A DNA stretch of 64,000 bases from RQOF01 sp964461135 (GCA_964461135.1 CAYWTB010000012.1:1-64000), one strand, 5' to 3'; numbered from the stretch's first letter, positions 17,873 through 27,247 are shown. The notes: generated from the sequence alone by a model not told the origin. Numbers and translations: made by a program.

Positions 17873-18871
17873 ATGAAAAACAGAATTGGAATTATATTCA
17901 TTTCAGCCTTTTTGATAATATCGTGCAGTAAAAAGCAGGAGACGCTGGAAGTGGGTACCCATCCGGCGGACTGGAACAACCTGCAATCTGCACAATTTCA
18001 TGGCCTGGCCGTAACCCAGACAGGCCCCGGCAGTTGCCAGAGCTGCCATGGAACGGCTTATGAAGGTGGAACCAGCGGTATCTCCTGTTATACCTGTCAT
18101 GCCAGTTTTCCCCATCCGGAGGGCTTCCTGCAGGCCGGTTCTCCCAATTTCCATGCAAAGTATATTAAAAATGAGATTAACTATAACATCATAATGTGTC
18201 AGAACTGTCATGGAAACAGTTATGCGGGTGGAAGCAGCGGTGTATCCTGTAAGACGGCCGGTTGTCATACGGAGGCTGCGGGTCCTGAAGCATGTAATAC
18301 CTGCCATGGTAATCTCCGTAATCCCTCCCAGATTGCACCTCCCAGGGATTTGAATGGAAATACCAGTCATACAGCTACCGGTGTGGGAGCCCACCAGAAA
18401 CATGTGGCGGATCCTGAGGTGACTAATCCGCTTACCTGCTCTGCTTGCCATCCCCAGATTGTAAACTTTACTGATCCGGAACACATTAATAGTACTCCCG
18501 GCGCTCAGATGCAGTTCAGTGCATTAGCCACGGATAATGGCCGTCTGAGCCTGGTATGGAACAGGGATAACGCAACCTGTGCCAGCGTTTACTGTCATGG
18601 GTGGTTTGAATTTAAAAAAACCGATGCACCTGATTATCTGCAGTTTGCTTTTACTGCGGATGCGATGGTGGGAAAGCAGGCAACGGTGGTCTGGACGGCG
18701 GAAAATGATGATTGCGATTTTTGTCATGGCTTACCACCCACCGGACATATTCCGTCAACAGTGGTAAATGGGTGTGCCAGCTGTCACGCGAATGTAATCA
18801 GTTCTGATGGTGAGATTATTAACAAGTCCCTGCATATTAATGGGCAGGCCGATGTTTCGATAAGTAATTGA
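17873..18871 (+). CDS. Multihaem c-type cytochrome lipoprotein (CxxCH/CxxxxCH type)
   Basis: 332 residues. Lipoprotein signal with lipobox IISC (Cys18), so probably membrane-anchored. Seven CxxCH sites (CQSCH, CYTCH, CQNCH, CNTCH, CSACH, CDFCH, CASCH) and two CxxxxCH sites (CKTAGCH, CASVYCH) give up to nine haems. An internal duplication is visible: CQSCHGTAYEGGTSGISC and CQNCHGNSYAGGSSGVSC. The alternation of C4 and C2 haem motifs is like Geobacter-type surface cytochromes (GSu C4xC/C2xCH family). Third gene of the putative conduit operon; a terminator follows within 40 nt. Confidence 0.87.
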   Translation: MKNRIGIIFISAFLIISCSKKQETLEVGTHPADWNNLQSAQFHGLAVTQTGPGSCQSCHGTAYEGGTSGISCYTCHASFPHPEGFLQAGSPNFHAKYIKNEINYNIIMCQNCHGNSYAGGSSGVSCKTAGCHTEAAGPEACNTCHGNLRNPSQIAPPRDLNGNTSHTATGVGAHQKHVADPEVTNPLTCSACHPQIVNFTDPEHINSTPGAQMQFSALATDNGRLSLVWNRDNATCASVYCHGWFEFKKTDAPDYLQFAFTADAMVGKQATVVWTAENDDCDFCHGLPPTGHIPSTVVNGCASCHANVISSDGEIINKSLHINGQADVSISN

Positions 18872-18901
18872 ATTGACTCTTGACCATCTTCTTTTTTTAC
18901 C

Positions 18902-18928
18902 AGCCCGGCTTTATGCCGGGCTTTTTAT
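18902..18928 (+). terminator. Rho-independent terminator of the cytochrome operon
   Basis: AGCCCGGC (18902-18909), loop TTTAT, GCCGGGCT (18915-18922), then TTTTATT. Located 31 nt after the last cytochrome stop codon. Confidence 0.88.
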
Positions 18929-19381
18929 TCTCACGACAATCTGTAATTATTTATGGGGCTCTGGTTAAAAATCTGATCATTGCCCATAAGTTGATTCGCA
19001 GACGGGGATAATTTCCTTTCCTTCCTGAATGAAGGAAAGCCTTCAAGACTAACATAGGCCAATGATGTCCGGTTAATGTGATTAAATCTTTACAAAATCG
19101 CCTGACAAGGAACCCGTTGGGCTACATTTTTCAGAATATAACTTAATGTGATTATTGTCTTTGCTCCGAAAAAATGGGTTCTAAATCATTGATTTTTAGT
19201 AAATATTGTATGATGATAAAATGACAGCCCGCTCAGTATCGGAACTAAGGCAACAATCATATAACTTAATTTTGCCTTTACCAGAGGGATGAAATGTATG
19301 TTTAAGAGGAAAGATCGAAGACATTTTCGGAAAAATTTAGTAAATCCCTAATATTCGAGGTCACCGAGTTTCTGATTGCCT

Positions 19382-19407
19382 GTTCTTTTGCCTTGATGCA
19401 AAAGAAC
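19382..19407. repeat. Perfect 10-bp hairpin GTTCTTTTGC/GCAAAAGAAC
   Basis: GTTCTTTTGC (19382-19391), loop CTTGAT, GCAAAAGAAC (19398-19407). No strong T-run follows on the plus strand. It lies next to the larger inverted-repeat element and may belong to the same dispersed unit. Confidence 0.7.
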
Positions 19408-19423
19408 CAAAAAATCAAGACTG

Positions 19424-19629
19424 TCAGGAAAAATCTGGAAATTCAACGGTGCACCTCTCTAAAATTTTTAAACTCCCCCGCACTCAATAGCAGATTGCTG
19501 ATAAGATTTTTTTGCATAGGTTGAGTGCGGGGTCAAATCCGTCTGGCCGCCCTGCCTGCAGCAGGCAGGCGGACAGGCAGAAAGAATTTTTACGTTCAGT
19601 GCAGCGGAATTTCTGGCGATTTTTCCTGA
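19424..19629. mobile_element. Nested inverted-repeat (MITE-like) element, non-coding
   Basis: Outer arms TCAGGAAAAATC (19424-19435) and GATTTTTCCTGA (19618-19629) are perfectly complementary. Next inward, GGAAATTCAACGGTGCAC is mirrored imperfectly by GTGCAGCGGAATTTC; further inward, CCCCGCACTCAA (19476-19487) is perfectly mirrored by TTGAGTGCGGGG (19521-19532). The right half also contains the CCTGCCTGC palindrome. The whole 206 bp can fold into one long hairpin. No transposase gene; no target-site duplication could be identified with confidence. Confidence 0.6.
19551..19578. repeat. REP-like palindrome CCTGCCTGC-A-GCAGGCAGG, copy 1
   Basis: Nine-base arms around a single A, followed by CGGACAGGC. 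The same core with nearly the same flank recurs at 57492-57518. Both copies are intergenic. Confidence 0.75.
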
Positions 19630-19943
19630 AGGTCTATCTTAACTACCGCATTTTTTGACGGACAGAAATGTGTAAAGGCAGACAGGCAAAAAGGACGGGC
19701 TACCTGATAAACAGGGCATGGACTTCCAGAATATTTTGATCTCTCTTGTCGGGTAAAAATTGCGGGAGATGTTCAGGCTAAAAACGGGTGGGTTTGAATT
19801 TTCTGTTAAACTTTATTAAATTGATTTTCGAAAGGAACCGGGAAAGCTGCTATATTCCCAGCTACTGTTCTGAATGCCGGGGAAATTATATATATTGCTG
19901 TAGTTAGTGAGACACATGAATTTCATCCCAGGGAGACGATATT

Positions 19944-21035
19944 ATGGAGATTGGAATTGTCGGTTTGCCTTATTCCGGGAAGACTACCCTCTTTTCAACT
20001 CTGACCGGATTGGATCTGAAATCGAGCCACGCAGCGGGAAAACTGGAGGCACACCGCGGGGTAGTGAGAGTTCCGGATGGGCGCCTGGACAGGCTCACTG
20101 AAATATTTCATCCCCTGAAACAGGTAAATGCCACTATTGAATATATTGATGTAGGAGGCATAGATTCCCAGAATGTACGCGGAAAAGGATTTGATCCCCA
20201 GTTCCTGGCAGTTTTGAAAAATACAGATGCACTTTGTTTGGTGATTCAGGCCTTCAGCGATGAATTATATCCCCACCCGGAAGGATCCATCGATCCGATG
20301 CGGGATGTAAAAATTATTGAAAGCGAATTTTTGTTGACGGACCTCGGTATTGTTGAGAAAAGACTTGAACGTCTTGACAGGCAGATCATGCAGACTAAAT
20401 TGGAAGCGGATATACGGGAACGCGAATTAATGCGCCGGTTTCTGGAAACCCTGGAACAGGAAAAACCCTTACGTGAACTGGAGTTGTCACCGGAGGAAAA
20501 ACTGAAGATCAGAGGATTCCAGTTCCTGTCGGCCAAACCACTGCTTATCGTTATAAATTACGCAGAATCTGACATTTCCCGTGAAGAGTTCATTCTTTCT
20601 CCGCTAATAAAGGAATATGAATCGAAACCTGATGTGGCCGTTACCGGTTTATGTGCAAAAGTAGAATATGAAATTTCCCAGCTGGAGGAGGATTATCGTA
20701 AAGTGTTTCTTCAGGAGATGAAAATTGATCAACCGGCATTATTTAAAATAATCCAGCAGTCTTATCGTTTGCTGGGGCTGATTTCCTTTTTTACTTTCTG
20801 TGAAGATGAATGCCGGGCCTGGACCATCTCCGGAGGGACGAATGCGCAGCACGCGGCAGGGGTGATACACACCGATCTGGAACGTGGATTCATCCGGGCA
20901 GAGGTAATTCATTTTTCAGATTTTATCCGGCTGGGAAGTATTGTAAAATGCCGCGAACAGGGTCTTTTGCGATTGGAGGGAAAGGATTATATCGTGCAGG
21001 ATGGGGATATGCTCACCATCCGCTTCAATATTTAA
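19944..21035 (+). CDS. YchF/Obg-family P-loop NTPase
   Basis: 363 residues. Walker A is GLPYSGKTT (about 7-15), compared with GLPNVGKST in typical YchF; the switch motif is DVGGID. A helical coiled-coil-like insert (about 130-190) precedes the NYAES region that stands in for the base-specificity loop, and a TGS domain closes the protein (about 280-363, FFTFCEDECRAWTISGGTNAQHAAG, RAEVI). YchF proteins bind ATP in preference to GTP and associate with ribosomes and stress control. Somewhat divergent, but the full domain order is kept. Ends 22 nt from the convergent PorD-like gene. Confidence 0.87.
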   Translation: MEIGIVGLPYSGKTTLFSTLTGLDLKSSHAAGKLEAHRGVVRVPDGRLDRLTEIFHPLKQVNATIEYIDVGGIDSQNVRGKGFDPQFLAVLKNTDALCLVIQAFSDELYPHPEGSIDPMRDVKIIESEFLLTDLGIVEKRLERLDRQIMQTKLEADIRERELMRRFLETLEQEKPLRELELSPEEKLKIRGFQFLSAKPLLIVINYAESDISREEFILSPLIKEYESKPDVAVTGLCAKVEYEISQLEEDYRKVFLQEMKIDQPALFKIIQQSYRLLGLISFFTFCEDECRAWTISGGTNAQHAAGVIHTDLERGFIRAEVIHFSDFIRLGSIVKCREQGLLRLEGKDYIVQDGDMLTIRFNI

Positions 21036-21057
21036 GAAACAGCTGATCCGGTCCTCA

Positions 21058-21930
21058 TCATCTCTGCACCTCCTCTGTGAGACAATCCCGATAGGTTTCT
21101 GAATGAACCGGATTGATTTCGATCAGTATGTTTAGATTCGACCGGTCGTTATCATAACTGAACAGTTTGCACATTTCCTGGAAATGAGCATCGAAAAATC
21201 GTTTCAACACCCGGCTGTTCGGCCGTTTGTTATGGACTCTTTTCAAACGGTCAATCACCGCCTCGGCAAATTGTCTGGCATACTCAGGATTCGGGTTTTT
21301 TTCAACAAAGTATAAACCCTCGTAGTAATAAAATTTTGCTTCCCGCAAGGGAACATGATCCCCATCAGTAATCAGAATAGCCTCATCCAGCCGGTTTTTC
21401 CATCCGGTGGCAAAATTACTTGACTGCCCGCGGTTGGCAATGTCCTGGCATTTGTCATAAAAGGGAGAACCGGCAAACAGTTCAAAAGTATCCATCTCTC
21501 CGGCGATGACCATATAGGCATAATAGTCAATTAAATCCAGTAAAGGATCGAAGGCGGTACGAAAAAATTCGAAGGATTGTCCCGGGAAATACATAAATTC
21601 CCAGGATTGATCATAAAAATTCTCTCCACTGGGGGATCCAATCAGAAATTGTGCCAGATATACTTTATCCGATCCCCGTTGATTCACCGTCTGGATAATT
21701 ATGCTTACATTGCAATTCAGAACAAGGTCCTGATTTGAGTCACTCCAGCGGGTATTATTCAGGTAATCAGTTAATTTAGCTGACAAATCGGCGAGTGCCT
21801 GTTGATCCTGTGGCTGCAGTCTGGGCATATCCACCGAAACCTGACAATTCATTCGCTGGGCAATAAGCGGGGAAATTAATAAAATACACATCAGGGGAAG
21901 AAAAACAAATGAGACGGTTTTAAAATTCAT
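21058..21930 (-). CDS. PorD-like (DUF4835) type IX secretion protein
   Basis: 290 residues with a signal peptide (cleavage after SPLIAQ). Matches the DUF4835/PorD pattern: LNNTRW early, DYYAYMVIAGEMDTFELFAGSPFYDKCQDIAN in the middle, and NKRPNSRVLKRFFDAHFQEMCKLFS plus IEINPVHSETYRDCL at the end. Members are linked to the type IX secretion system of Bacteroidota; the biochemical role is not known. The sorting-domain peptidase at 42400-46050 is a plausible client of such a system. Confidence 0.75.
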   Translation of the reverse strand: MNFKTVSFVFLPLMCILLISPLIAQRMNCQVSVDMPRLQPQDQQALADLSAKLTDYLNNTRWSDSNQDLVLNCNVSIIIQTVNQRGSDKVYLAQFLIGSPSGENFYDQSWEFMYFPGQSFEFFRTAFDPLLDLIDYYAYMVIAGEMDTFELFAGSPFYDKCQDIANRGQSSNFATGWKNRLDEAILITDGDHVPLREAKFYYYEGLYFVEKNPNPEYARQFAEAVIDRLKRVHNKRPNSRVLKRFFDAHFQEMCKLFSYDNDRSNLNILIEINPVHSETYRDCLTEEVQR

Positions 21931-22146
21931 TCCGGCTTAATCCTGTTTTAAAAGTTAAAGATATTATACATTTTATTTTAAAATGTGATCCCTCTGTCAG
22001 AAAAAAGATTATCCTGCTCGATTCATTATACTCCGTTTTGATGATATTTTGCTGTGTTCATACGAAATATAGGCTGGTCTAAAGGTAAAAATAAAAAAGA
22101 ATTTTGAATTTATTAAAGTGTAAATTAATTTCTGTCCCCTGAATCC

Positions 22147-22716
22147 GTGAGAAAAAGTATGCAACGCTTTCTATTACTTATTTTATCCATTACACTGGCG
22201 GTTATTATATTTGTCTGCTCGCGCCAGGGAGGTGAGCATTCTCCCCGGAACAGCGGGAGTAACATAGAAGTTCAGACAATTCAACCTTTTTACTATGTAG
22301 CGCTTTTTCATCGGGGGCCGTATACTGATCATGAAAACGTAATTTCACAGTTTTTTACTGAGACGGCAAAACAAAAAATCCTGGCAACCGGCCCGATGAT
22401 GGGATTGTATTTCAATGATCCGGCAGAAAATGCTCCGGGAGATCTGGAATGGGCGATTGGGTTACCGGTAAAGGATAGCCTTATTGTAAAAAAACCGCTC
22501 AAGCTGATTAAATGGAATAATCCGGAAGTCCTGGTTTATACACATTATGGTCCTACGGACAGTACTGCTTATGTGTATAAGATGTTTGATGCTTATATGA
22601 AAAAGTATCAACTGGCGCCTGCCGGGCCGGCGGTTGAACGTTTTCTTTTTCACGGAGACAGGGACAGTTCGGTCACGGAAATATGGTTTCCTGTTCAATC
22701 TGCAGGAGGTGAATAG
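22147..22716 (+). CDS. Exported protein with GyrI/AraC effector-binding-like domain
   Basis: 189 residues from GTG at 22147; ATG at 22159 is an alternative start. A hydrophobic N-terminus (FLLLILSITLAVIIFVC) ends in a cysteine that could be lipidated, although valine at -1 is unusual for a lipobox. Residues about 40-185 resemble the GyrI-like/effector-binding fold: VQTIQPFYYVALFHRGPY, then a Gly-rich turn, GLPVKD, VLVYTHYGP and the final TEIWFPVQ. Such domains bind small amphipathic ligands. A secreted stand-alone copy would have a binding rather than regulatory role. Ligand unknown. Confidence 0.62.
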   Translation: MRKSMQRFLLLILSITLAVIIFVCSRQGGEHSPRNSGSNIEVQTIQPFYYVALFHRGPYTDHENVISQFFTETAKQKILATGPMMGLYFNDPAENAPGDLEWAIGLPVKDSLIVKKPLKLIKWNNPEVLVYTHYGPTDSTAYVYKMFDAYMKKYQLAPAGPAVERFLFHGDRDSSVTEIWFPVQSAGGE

Positions 22717-22762
22717 AATCTGGCGGGTTTTGATTTTTTTTGCGAATTCATTTAAAAATAAA

Positions 22763-22790
22763 AAACGGCGAATCGGTTGGTTCGCCGTTT
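22763..22790. terminator. Bidirectional terminator between convergent genes
   Basis: AAACGGCGAA (22763-22772) pairs with TTCGCCGTTT (22781-22790), with A-rich and T-rich flanks on both sides. Sits between the ends of the effector-binding gene and pepD. Confidence 0.8.
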
Positions 22791-22818
22791 TCATTATGCG
22801 GAAAATCATCTGAATAAA

Positions 22819-24282
22819 TCAGGATGCGATATCATCAACAAGAGCTATCAGGAATTTCCAGAATTTTTCTACTGTTGATATCTGAACACGCTCATCCGGT
22901 GAATGCGCCCCCATGATAGTTGGGCCGAAAGAGATCATATCCATCCCTGCAAATTTATCCCCGATAATACCGCACTCTAATCCGGCATGAATTGCCTTGA
23001 CCTCAGGTTCCTTTGAGTATAATTCCTTGTAAACCTTTTCAGCCCGTTTCAGCAGGGGAGAATCGGGATTAGGTTTCCAGGCGGGATAGCCGCCTGCGCT
23101 TTTTACGGTAGCACCGGCCTGGTATCCGCAAGCCAAAACCATGTCATGGATTTCCGTTAATTCACTGCCTATTGAACTGCGCTGGCTGGTCAATATAGCA
23201 ATTTCCCCATCTTTCCGGCTGATTATAGCCAGGTTGGTAGATGTTTCCACCAGCCCGGAAATGGCGTGGCTCATGGCAATCACACCGTGGGGAATACTGT
23301 ACAGAAGATTCAGGAACCGATTGTGCAGTTGAGATGTGAACATCTGATTAGGGATATCAAATCCGGATTCTTCCATGGTGAAGGATATTTTGGGGTCTAT
23401 CATTTTGTATTCATCCTTGAAAATACCATCATATTCTTTCACCAGTTTATTTAAATCGGCTTTCTTTTCTTTTGGCAGGAAGACAATTGCCTCTGCTTCA
23501 CGTGGAATGGCATTGTGTTTACTCCCACCTTCAAACATGGCCAGCCGGCCGCTGACCTGCGGTAAGGCTTTCCATAAAAAGCGATTCATAAGTTTAATGG
23601 CATTTCCGCGCCCTTCATGAATGTTCAATCCGGAGTGCCCGCCCATCAGGCCACTCAGTTTAATCTGAACCGCTTCAAAACCGGTGGGGATTTTTTCGGT
23701 GGAAAGTTTGAAGAACATTTCGGCATCTCTTCCTCCGGCACAACCGATATAAATTGCTCCGTCTTCTTCCGAATCCATATTCAGCAGCAACCGCTGCTCC
23801 AGCATGTCTCCGGATATCTCGGTTGCTCCGGTAAGACCGGTTTCTTCATCGATGGTAAAAAGAAATTCCAGTGGCCCGTGTTTCATATTTTTATCTGTCA
23901 TGATGGCCAGAGCTGCCGCCACACCTATACCGTTATCGGAGCCAAGTGTGGTACCATTTGCCTTCACCCAGTCTCCCTCCCGCTTCAGCTCAATGGGATC
24001 TTTGCCGAAATCATGTTCCGTCCCTTTATTTTTCTCACAGACCATATCGAGATGCCCCTGGAAAACAATACCCGGTTTCCTATCCAGTCCTGCCGTTGCC
24101 GGTTTTTTCACCACTACATTCCCAACCGGGTCCAGTTTGTATTTTAATCCGTTTTTCTCTGCCACTTTAATGATATAATCGCGGATCTTCTCCTCCTCTT
24201 TGGAACAACGGGGGATCTGAGATATTTCATAAAAATATTCCCATAAGGATTGGGGATTTAATCCTTTAATTGCCTCTTTCAC
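22819..24282 (-). CDS. Aminoacyl-histidine dipeptidase (peptidase D, M20)
   Basis: 487 residues, a cytosolic di-zinc M20C peptidase that splits Xaa-His and other dipeptides. Zn-site motifs: FQGHLDMVCEK (His), LGSDNGIGVAAALAI (bridging Asp), FTIDEETGLTGA (catalytic and ligand Glu), LNMDSEEDG, and a late His in GAHSPDERVQIS. The lid domain carries GGHSGLNIHEGRGNAI. Length matches E. coli PepD. No obvious operon partner. Confidence 0.93.
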   Translation of the reverse strand: MKEAIKGLNPQSLWEYFYEISQIPRCSKEEEKIRDYIIKVAEKNGLKYKLDPVGNVVVKKPATAGLDRKPGIVFQGHLDMVCEKNKGTEHDFGKDPIELKREGDWVKANGTTLGSDNGIGVAAALAIMTDKNMKHGPLEFLFTIDEETGLTGATEISGDMLEQRLLLNMDSEEDGAIYIGCAGGRDAEMFFKLSTEKIPTGFEAVQIKLSGLMGGHSGLNIHEGRGNAIKLMNRFLWKALPQVSGRLAMFEGGSKHNAIPREAEAIVFLPKEKKADLNKLVKEYDGIFKDEYKMIDPKISFTMEESGFDIPNQMFTSQLHNRFLNLLYSIPHGVIAMSHAISGLVETSTNLAIISRKDGEIAILTSQRSSIGSELTEIHDMVLACGYQAGATVKSAGGYPAWKPNPDSPLLKRAEKVYKELYSKEPEVKAIHAGLECGIIGDKFAGMDMISFGPTIMGAHSPDERVQISTVEKFWKFLIALVDDIAS

Positions 24283-24800
24283 CTTTCATCTCCTTTATGT
24301 TATTGGATTCAGTTTTAACAGCCACTCTGTCTAAACTCCTTAATTGTTACACTTTTCTGAAAACAAATCAATTCAAATAGAGCTCAGAACATATTTCCTT
24401 TTTTATCGCTCTTCAATTAAGTTAATAAATCTAAAATCAGCTCACAAAGCAATAATTTTGTAAGATTTTGCAGCCCGCGCATTGCCTCATTTTAATTCCC
24501 GATCACCAGGTCAATAATCACTTTGCTTTTCTAATTTATGAATGTCAATTTTTACATTTATTAATTCTTAAAAATATTTTTTCATTTGATCTGGTCCTTG
24601 TCTGAAAACTCAGGAACAGATTTCATAATCCACTATATTAAAGGAGCAGGACCATGTATTGACCTCATACCCCGGTAGAGAGTAATCCCTTTTATAATTG
24701 ATTCATCTATTCCCATCATCTGACGACGGACAGGCCTTTCCTGGATAGGGATCGGGAAAGCCTGCCCGCCGCCTGTTGCTGACAAATTTGTCCCGGGTCA
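24283..24800. other. Intergenic region, 518 bp
   Basis: No gene seen. Contains an imperfect hairpin, AGGCCTTTCC (24731-24740) against GGGAAAGCCT, followed by CCCGCCGCCTG, which loosely resembles the other GCCTGC-rich repeats of this window. No clear terminator. Confidence 0.4.
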
Positions 24801-25499
24801 TTAAAAAAGGTCTTTTTCAATGTTGTGTTCAGTTGGCAGTGGTCTCACCTGAATGAAGTGTTCCCAACGGGCAAATTTTTCAAAACCTTCAGGAACTTTT
24901 TCCATGCTTTTCCACAATTCATCCTGGGTCTCATGACAATGAATGGCGGCAATTTTTTTCTGAAGCACTTTAAGGACATCAATTTTATGGGTAATATCCT
25001 GCGCATTCAGGGGAAACATCATGCGATTTTTTGCGTGAGCCGCCTGTTGTGCTGTGATGCCATACCAGAATAGCACGGGCGGATTGATCATTTTATCTAC
25101 TGTCTCTAGAACCCAGCGTGATACTGTTTTATGATCGGGATGACCGGTTATGCCCTCTTCATGAAAGGTAATAAGAACTCCGGGTGAAAATTGTTCGATT
25201 TCGTTTTCAATTATCTCCATGCCGGTCTCATCGGGGAGTTCGGAAAGTTTTTTGTCCGGCAGTTGATGCATGTGAAGATAGGAAACACCCAATATTCTGG
25301 CAGCACAGCGCAGCTCCTGGGAACGTTTTTCCGTCAGGAGGCCGGGTCCCAGTTGTTTGGAGATGCCCAGAGAGCCGGCTTCTCCCCGGGTAAGTGTAAC
25401 CAGTCCCACCGTATGACCGTCAGCTGCATATTTTGCCAGTGTGCCGGCAGGTCCGAATGATTCATCATCGGGATGAGCAAAAATGGCCAGTAGTTTCAT
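24801..25499 (-). CDS. PIG-L/LmbE-family deacetylase
   Basis: About 232 residues. The zinc motif AHPDDE is near the N-terminus (LLAIFAHPDDESFGPAGTLAKY), with a second metal/base motif HPDHK (GITGHPDHKTVSRWV). The family removes N-acetyl groups from GlcNAc-type substrates, including steps of bacillithiol and mycothiol synthesis; no bshA or bshC is nearby, so the substrate is open. A GTG at 25511 is an alternative start, but ATG 25499 (MKLLAIFAHPDDE) fits the family better. No operon evidence. Confidence 0.82.
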   Translation of the reverse strand: MKLLAIFAHPDDESFGPAGTLAKYAADGHTVGLVTLTRGEAGSLGISKQLGPGLLTEKRSQELRCAARILGVSYLHMHQLPDKKLSELPDETGMEIIENEIEQFSPGVLITFHEEGITGHPDHKTVSRWVLETVDKMINPPVLFWYGITAQQAAHAKNRMMFPLNAQDITHKIDVLKVLQKKIAAIHCHETQDELWKSMEKVPEGFEKFARWEHFIQVRPLPTEHNIEKDLF

Positions 25500-25715
25500 G
25501 TCATTATTCACTTGTATTAGGTTAAAGGTTTCCTGTTAATAAGGGCAAATATTCCGGTTTACTTAAATTTATGCCCGTTTTATGAATACCCGTCAATTAT
25601 GCGGAGTTCAGAAAAATCAGTGAAATCAGCTGATTCCGGATGGAAAATTGTGCCCTGGTTTTGCTATCAACTCCTGTATTAGTCAATAATTATAAGTGTC
25701 ATCAAATTGAAAGTT

Positions 25716-27090
25716 TCATCCTTTGCGGAGAATTGTCAAGCTCTCCACATGAAAGGTATGCGGAAACATATCAAAAGGGAAAATGTCTATTGCCCGATAG
25801 CCATGTTTTAAAAAATCCCCCAGATTTTCTGCAAGGGATAGGGGATGGCATGATACATAAACAATTTTTTCCGGTTTGAGCAGGCATATGTCCTGAACTG
25901 TTTTTACCGGCAATCCCTTTCGCGGCGGATCAACAATTAGAGTATCCGGCTGGAATTCCGGAAGTTGATAATCCGGAATATATCTGCCATGTTCTGAACT
26001 CCGCATTTTTGATGTGGTTTTGATTACAATTTTCCCGCGCTGCCCGAATGGAGGACTCATTATTATCCACTCCTACCAGCTGCCGGACTTTATCTGCCAG
26101 TAAAAGACCAATGGTACCGGTTCCGCAGAACAGATCCATGACCGCTTGATCTTTTCTGAATTCAGCCACCTTGATCATTTTATCAATGAGACGAATCATC
26201 TGTACGGAATTTGTCTGGAAGAAAGTGTCGGGATAGATCCGGAAACGGATCTTGGCAAGTTTTTCTTCAATAAATGGTTCTCCCCACAAAATCTGGCTCG
26301 AATCTCCCAGGACCGTATTAGTTCGATGTGGATTAAAATTAAGGATTACACTTTTCAGGGAAGGTAGGCCGTTTCTCAGTCTTTCCAGAAGATCCTTGTA
26401 GTGGGGAAGTTCTTTGATCCGGGAAACAATACCAATCATTACCTGATTGGTAAACTGGCCTTTGAGAACCACCACATGGCTCAGCACTCCCGAATTTTCT
26501 TCCTCAGAATAGGCAGCCACCCGATATTCGTTTGCCCAATCTTTTACAATCCGCAAAGCCTGGTTGGCGTCGCGGCTTTCCACCAGGCAGTAATCACTAT
26601 CAATGATATCACGGGTGCCATGATGATAGAGTCCGTATATAACCTGCTTTTTCCGGTTCCGGTACGGCATCTGTGTTTTATTGCGATACCGTGTATCGAC
26701 CGGCATGGGTTCCACCTCATGAACATGGACATCCCTGAGGCCGGCCACTGTACTCGGGGCCTGGCGGATCCACTGATGTTTAAATTTCAATTGTTCAGAA
26801 TATGGCAGGTGTTGCAACTGGCAACCTCCGCAGTGCTCAAAATAGGGGCAGGGAGGTGCTATTCGAATGGGAGAGGCTTTGAGTATCTTCTGCAACCGAA
26901 TTCGATCCCCGGGAGGTCGGTCTTGCAGAAAACGAACTGATACGTCTTCCCCCGGCAGGGTTTTTTCAACCGTGATTTTAAGTTTCCTGAAAAACCCCAC
27001 CCCTTCACCTTTGGCGTTTAAAGTCTGAATATTCAGCTGAATGTCTCGTGCGGCAGGTTTGGAATTCCTTTTTTTTGAATGAAATGACAT
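25716..27090 (-). pseudogene. RlmD/RumA-type 23S rRNA (uracil-5-)-methyltransferase, frameshifted
   Basis: Two overlapping frames add up to one protein. The upstream frame (27090 to about 26000) has the TRAM-like N-terminus, iron-sulfur cysteines CPYFEHCGGC (Cys81, 87, 90), the SAM motifs FCGTGTIGLLLAD and GVDNNESSIRAAREN, then runs out of register after KNAEF. The other frame (to 25716) continues with EHGRYIP, VDPPRKG, the catalytic cysteine of YVSCHPLSLAENL and FHVESLTIL. The combined length, 1375 nt, is a multiple of three plus one, so a single extra base near 25990-26010 explains it. The 15-mer ATGCGGAGTTCAGAA at the break recurs inverted at 25599-25613. Either a recent inactivating mutation or a sequencing/assembly error. 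Confidence 0.85.
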
Positions 27091-27247
27091 ATGTTCTGTT
27101 CTCTATTCAGTATATTATTACACTGATTCATTCCGAAGTCAAGTTGTAAGAATTTCATGCTCAGTAATGGAACGCAGTATGGTAATCAAGTGGTAGCAGA
27201 AATTCACCCAAAATTGTTCGCGGATATGTGCTCATCCTATGGCATTA

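Larger units (their letters stand above)
18929..19943. other. 1-kb intergenic region carrying a nested inverted-repeat element
   Basis: No gene supported. The central part (19382-19629) holds a hairpin and a MITE-like element described separately. The rest is unremarkable; YchF has GGGAG about 10 nt before its ATG at 19944. Confidence 0.5.

Noticed and set aside
24731..24765. Hairpin AGGCCTTTCC/GGGAAAGCCT as terminator of the PIG-L gene or pepD
   Set aside because: No U-tract on either strand, and it lies beyond the PIG-L gene only in the wrong sense; more likely degenerate repeat.
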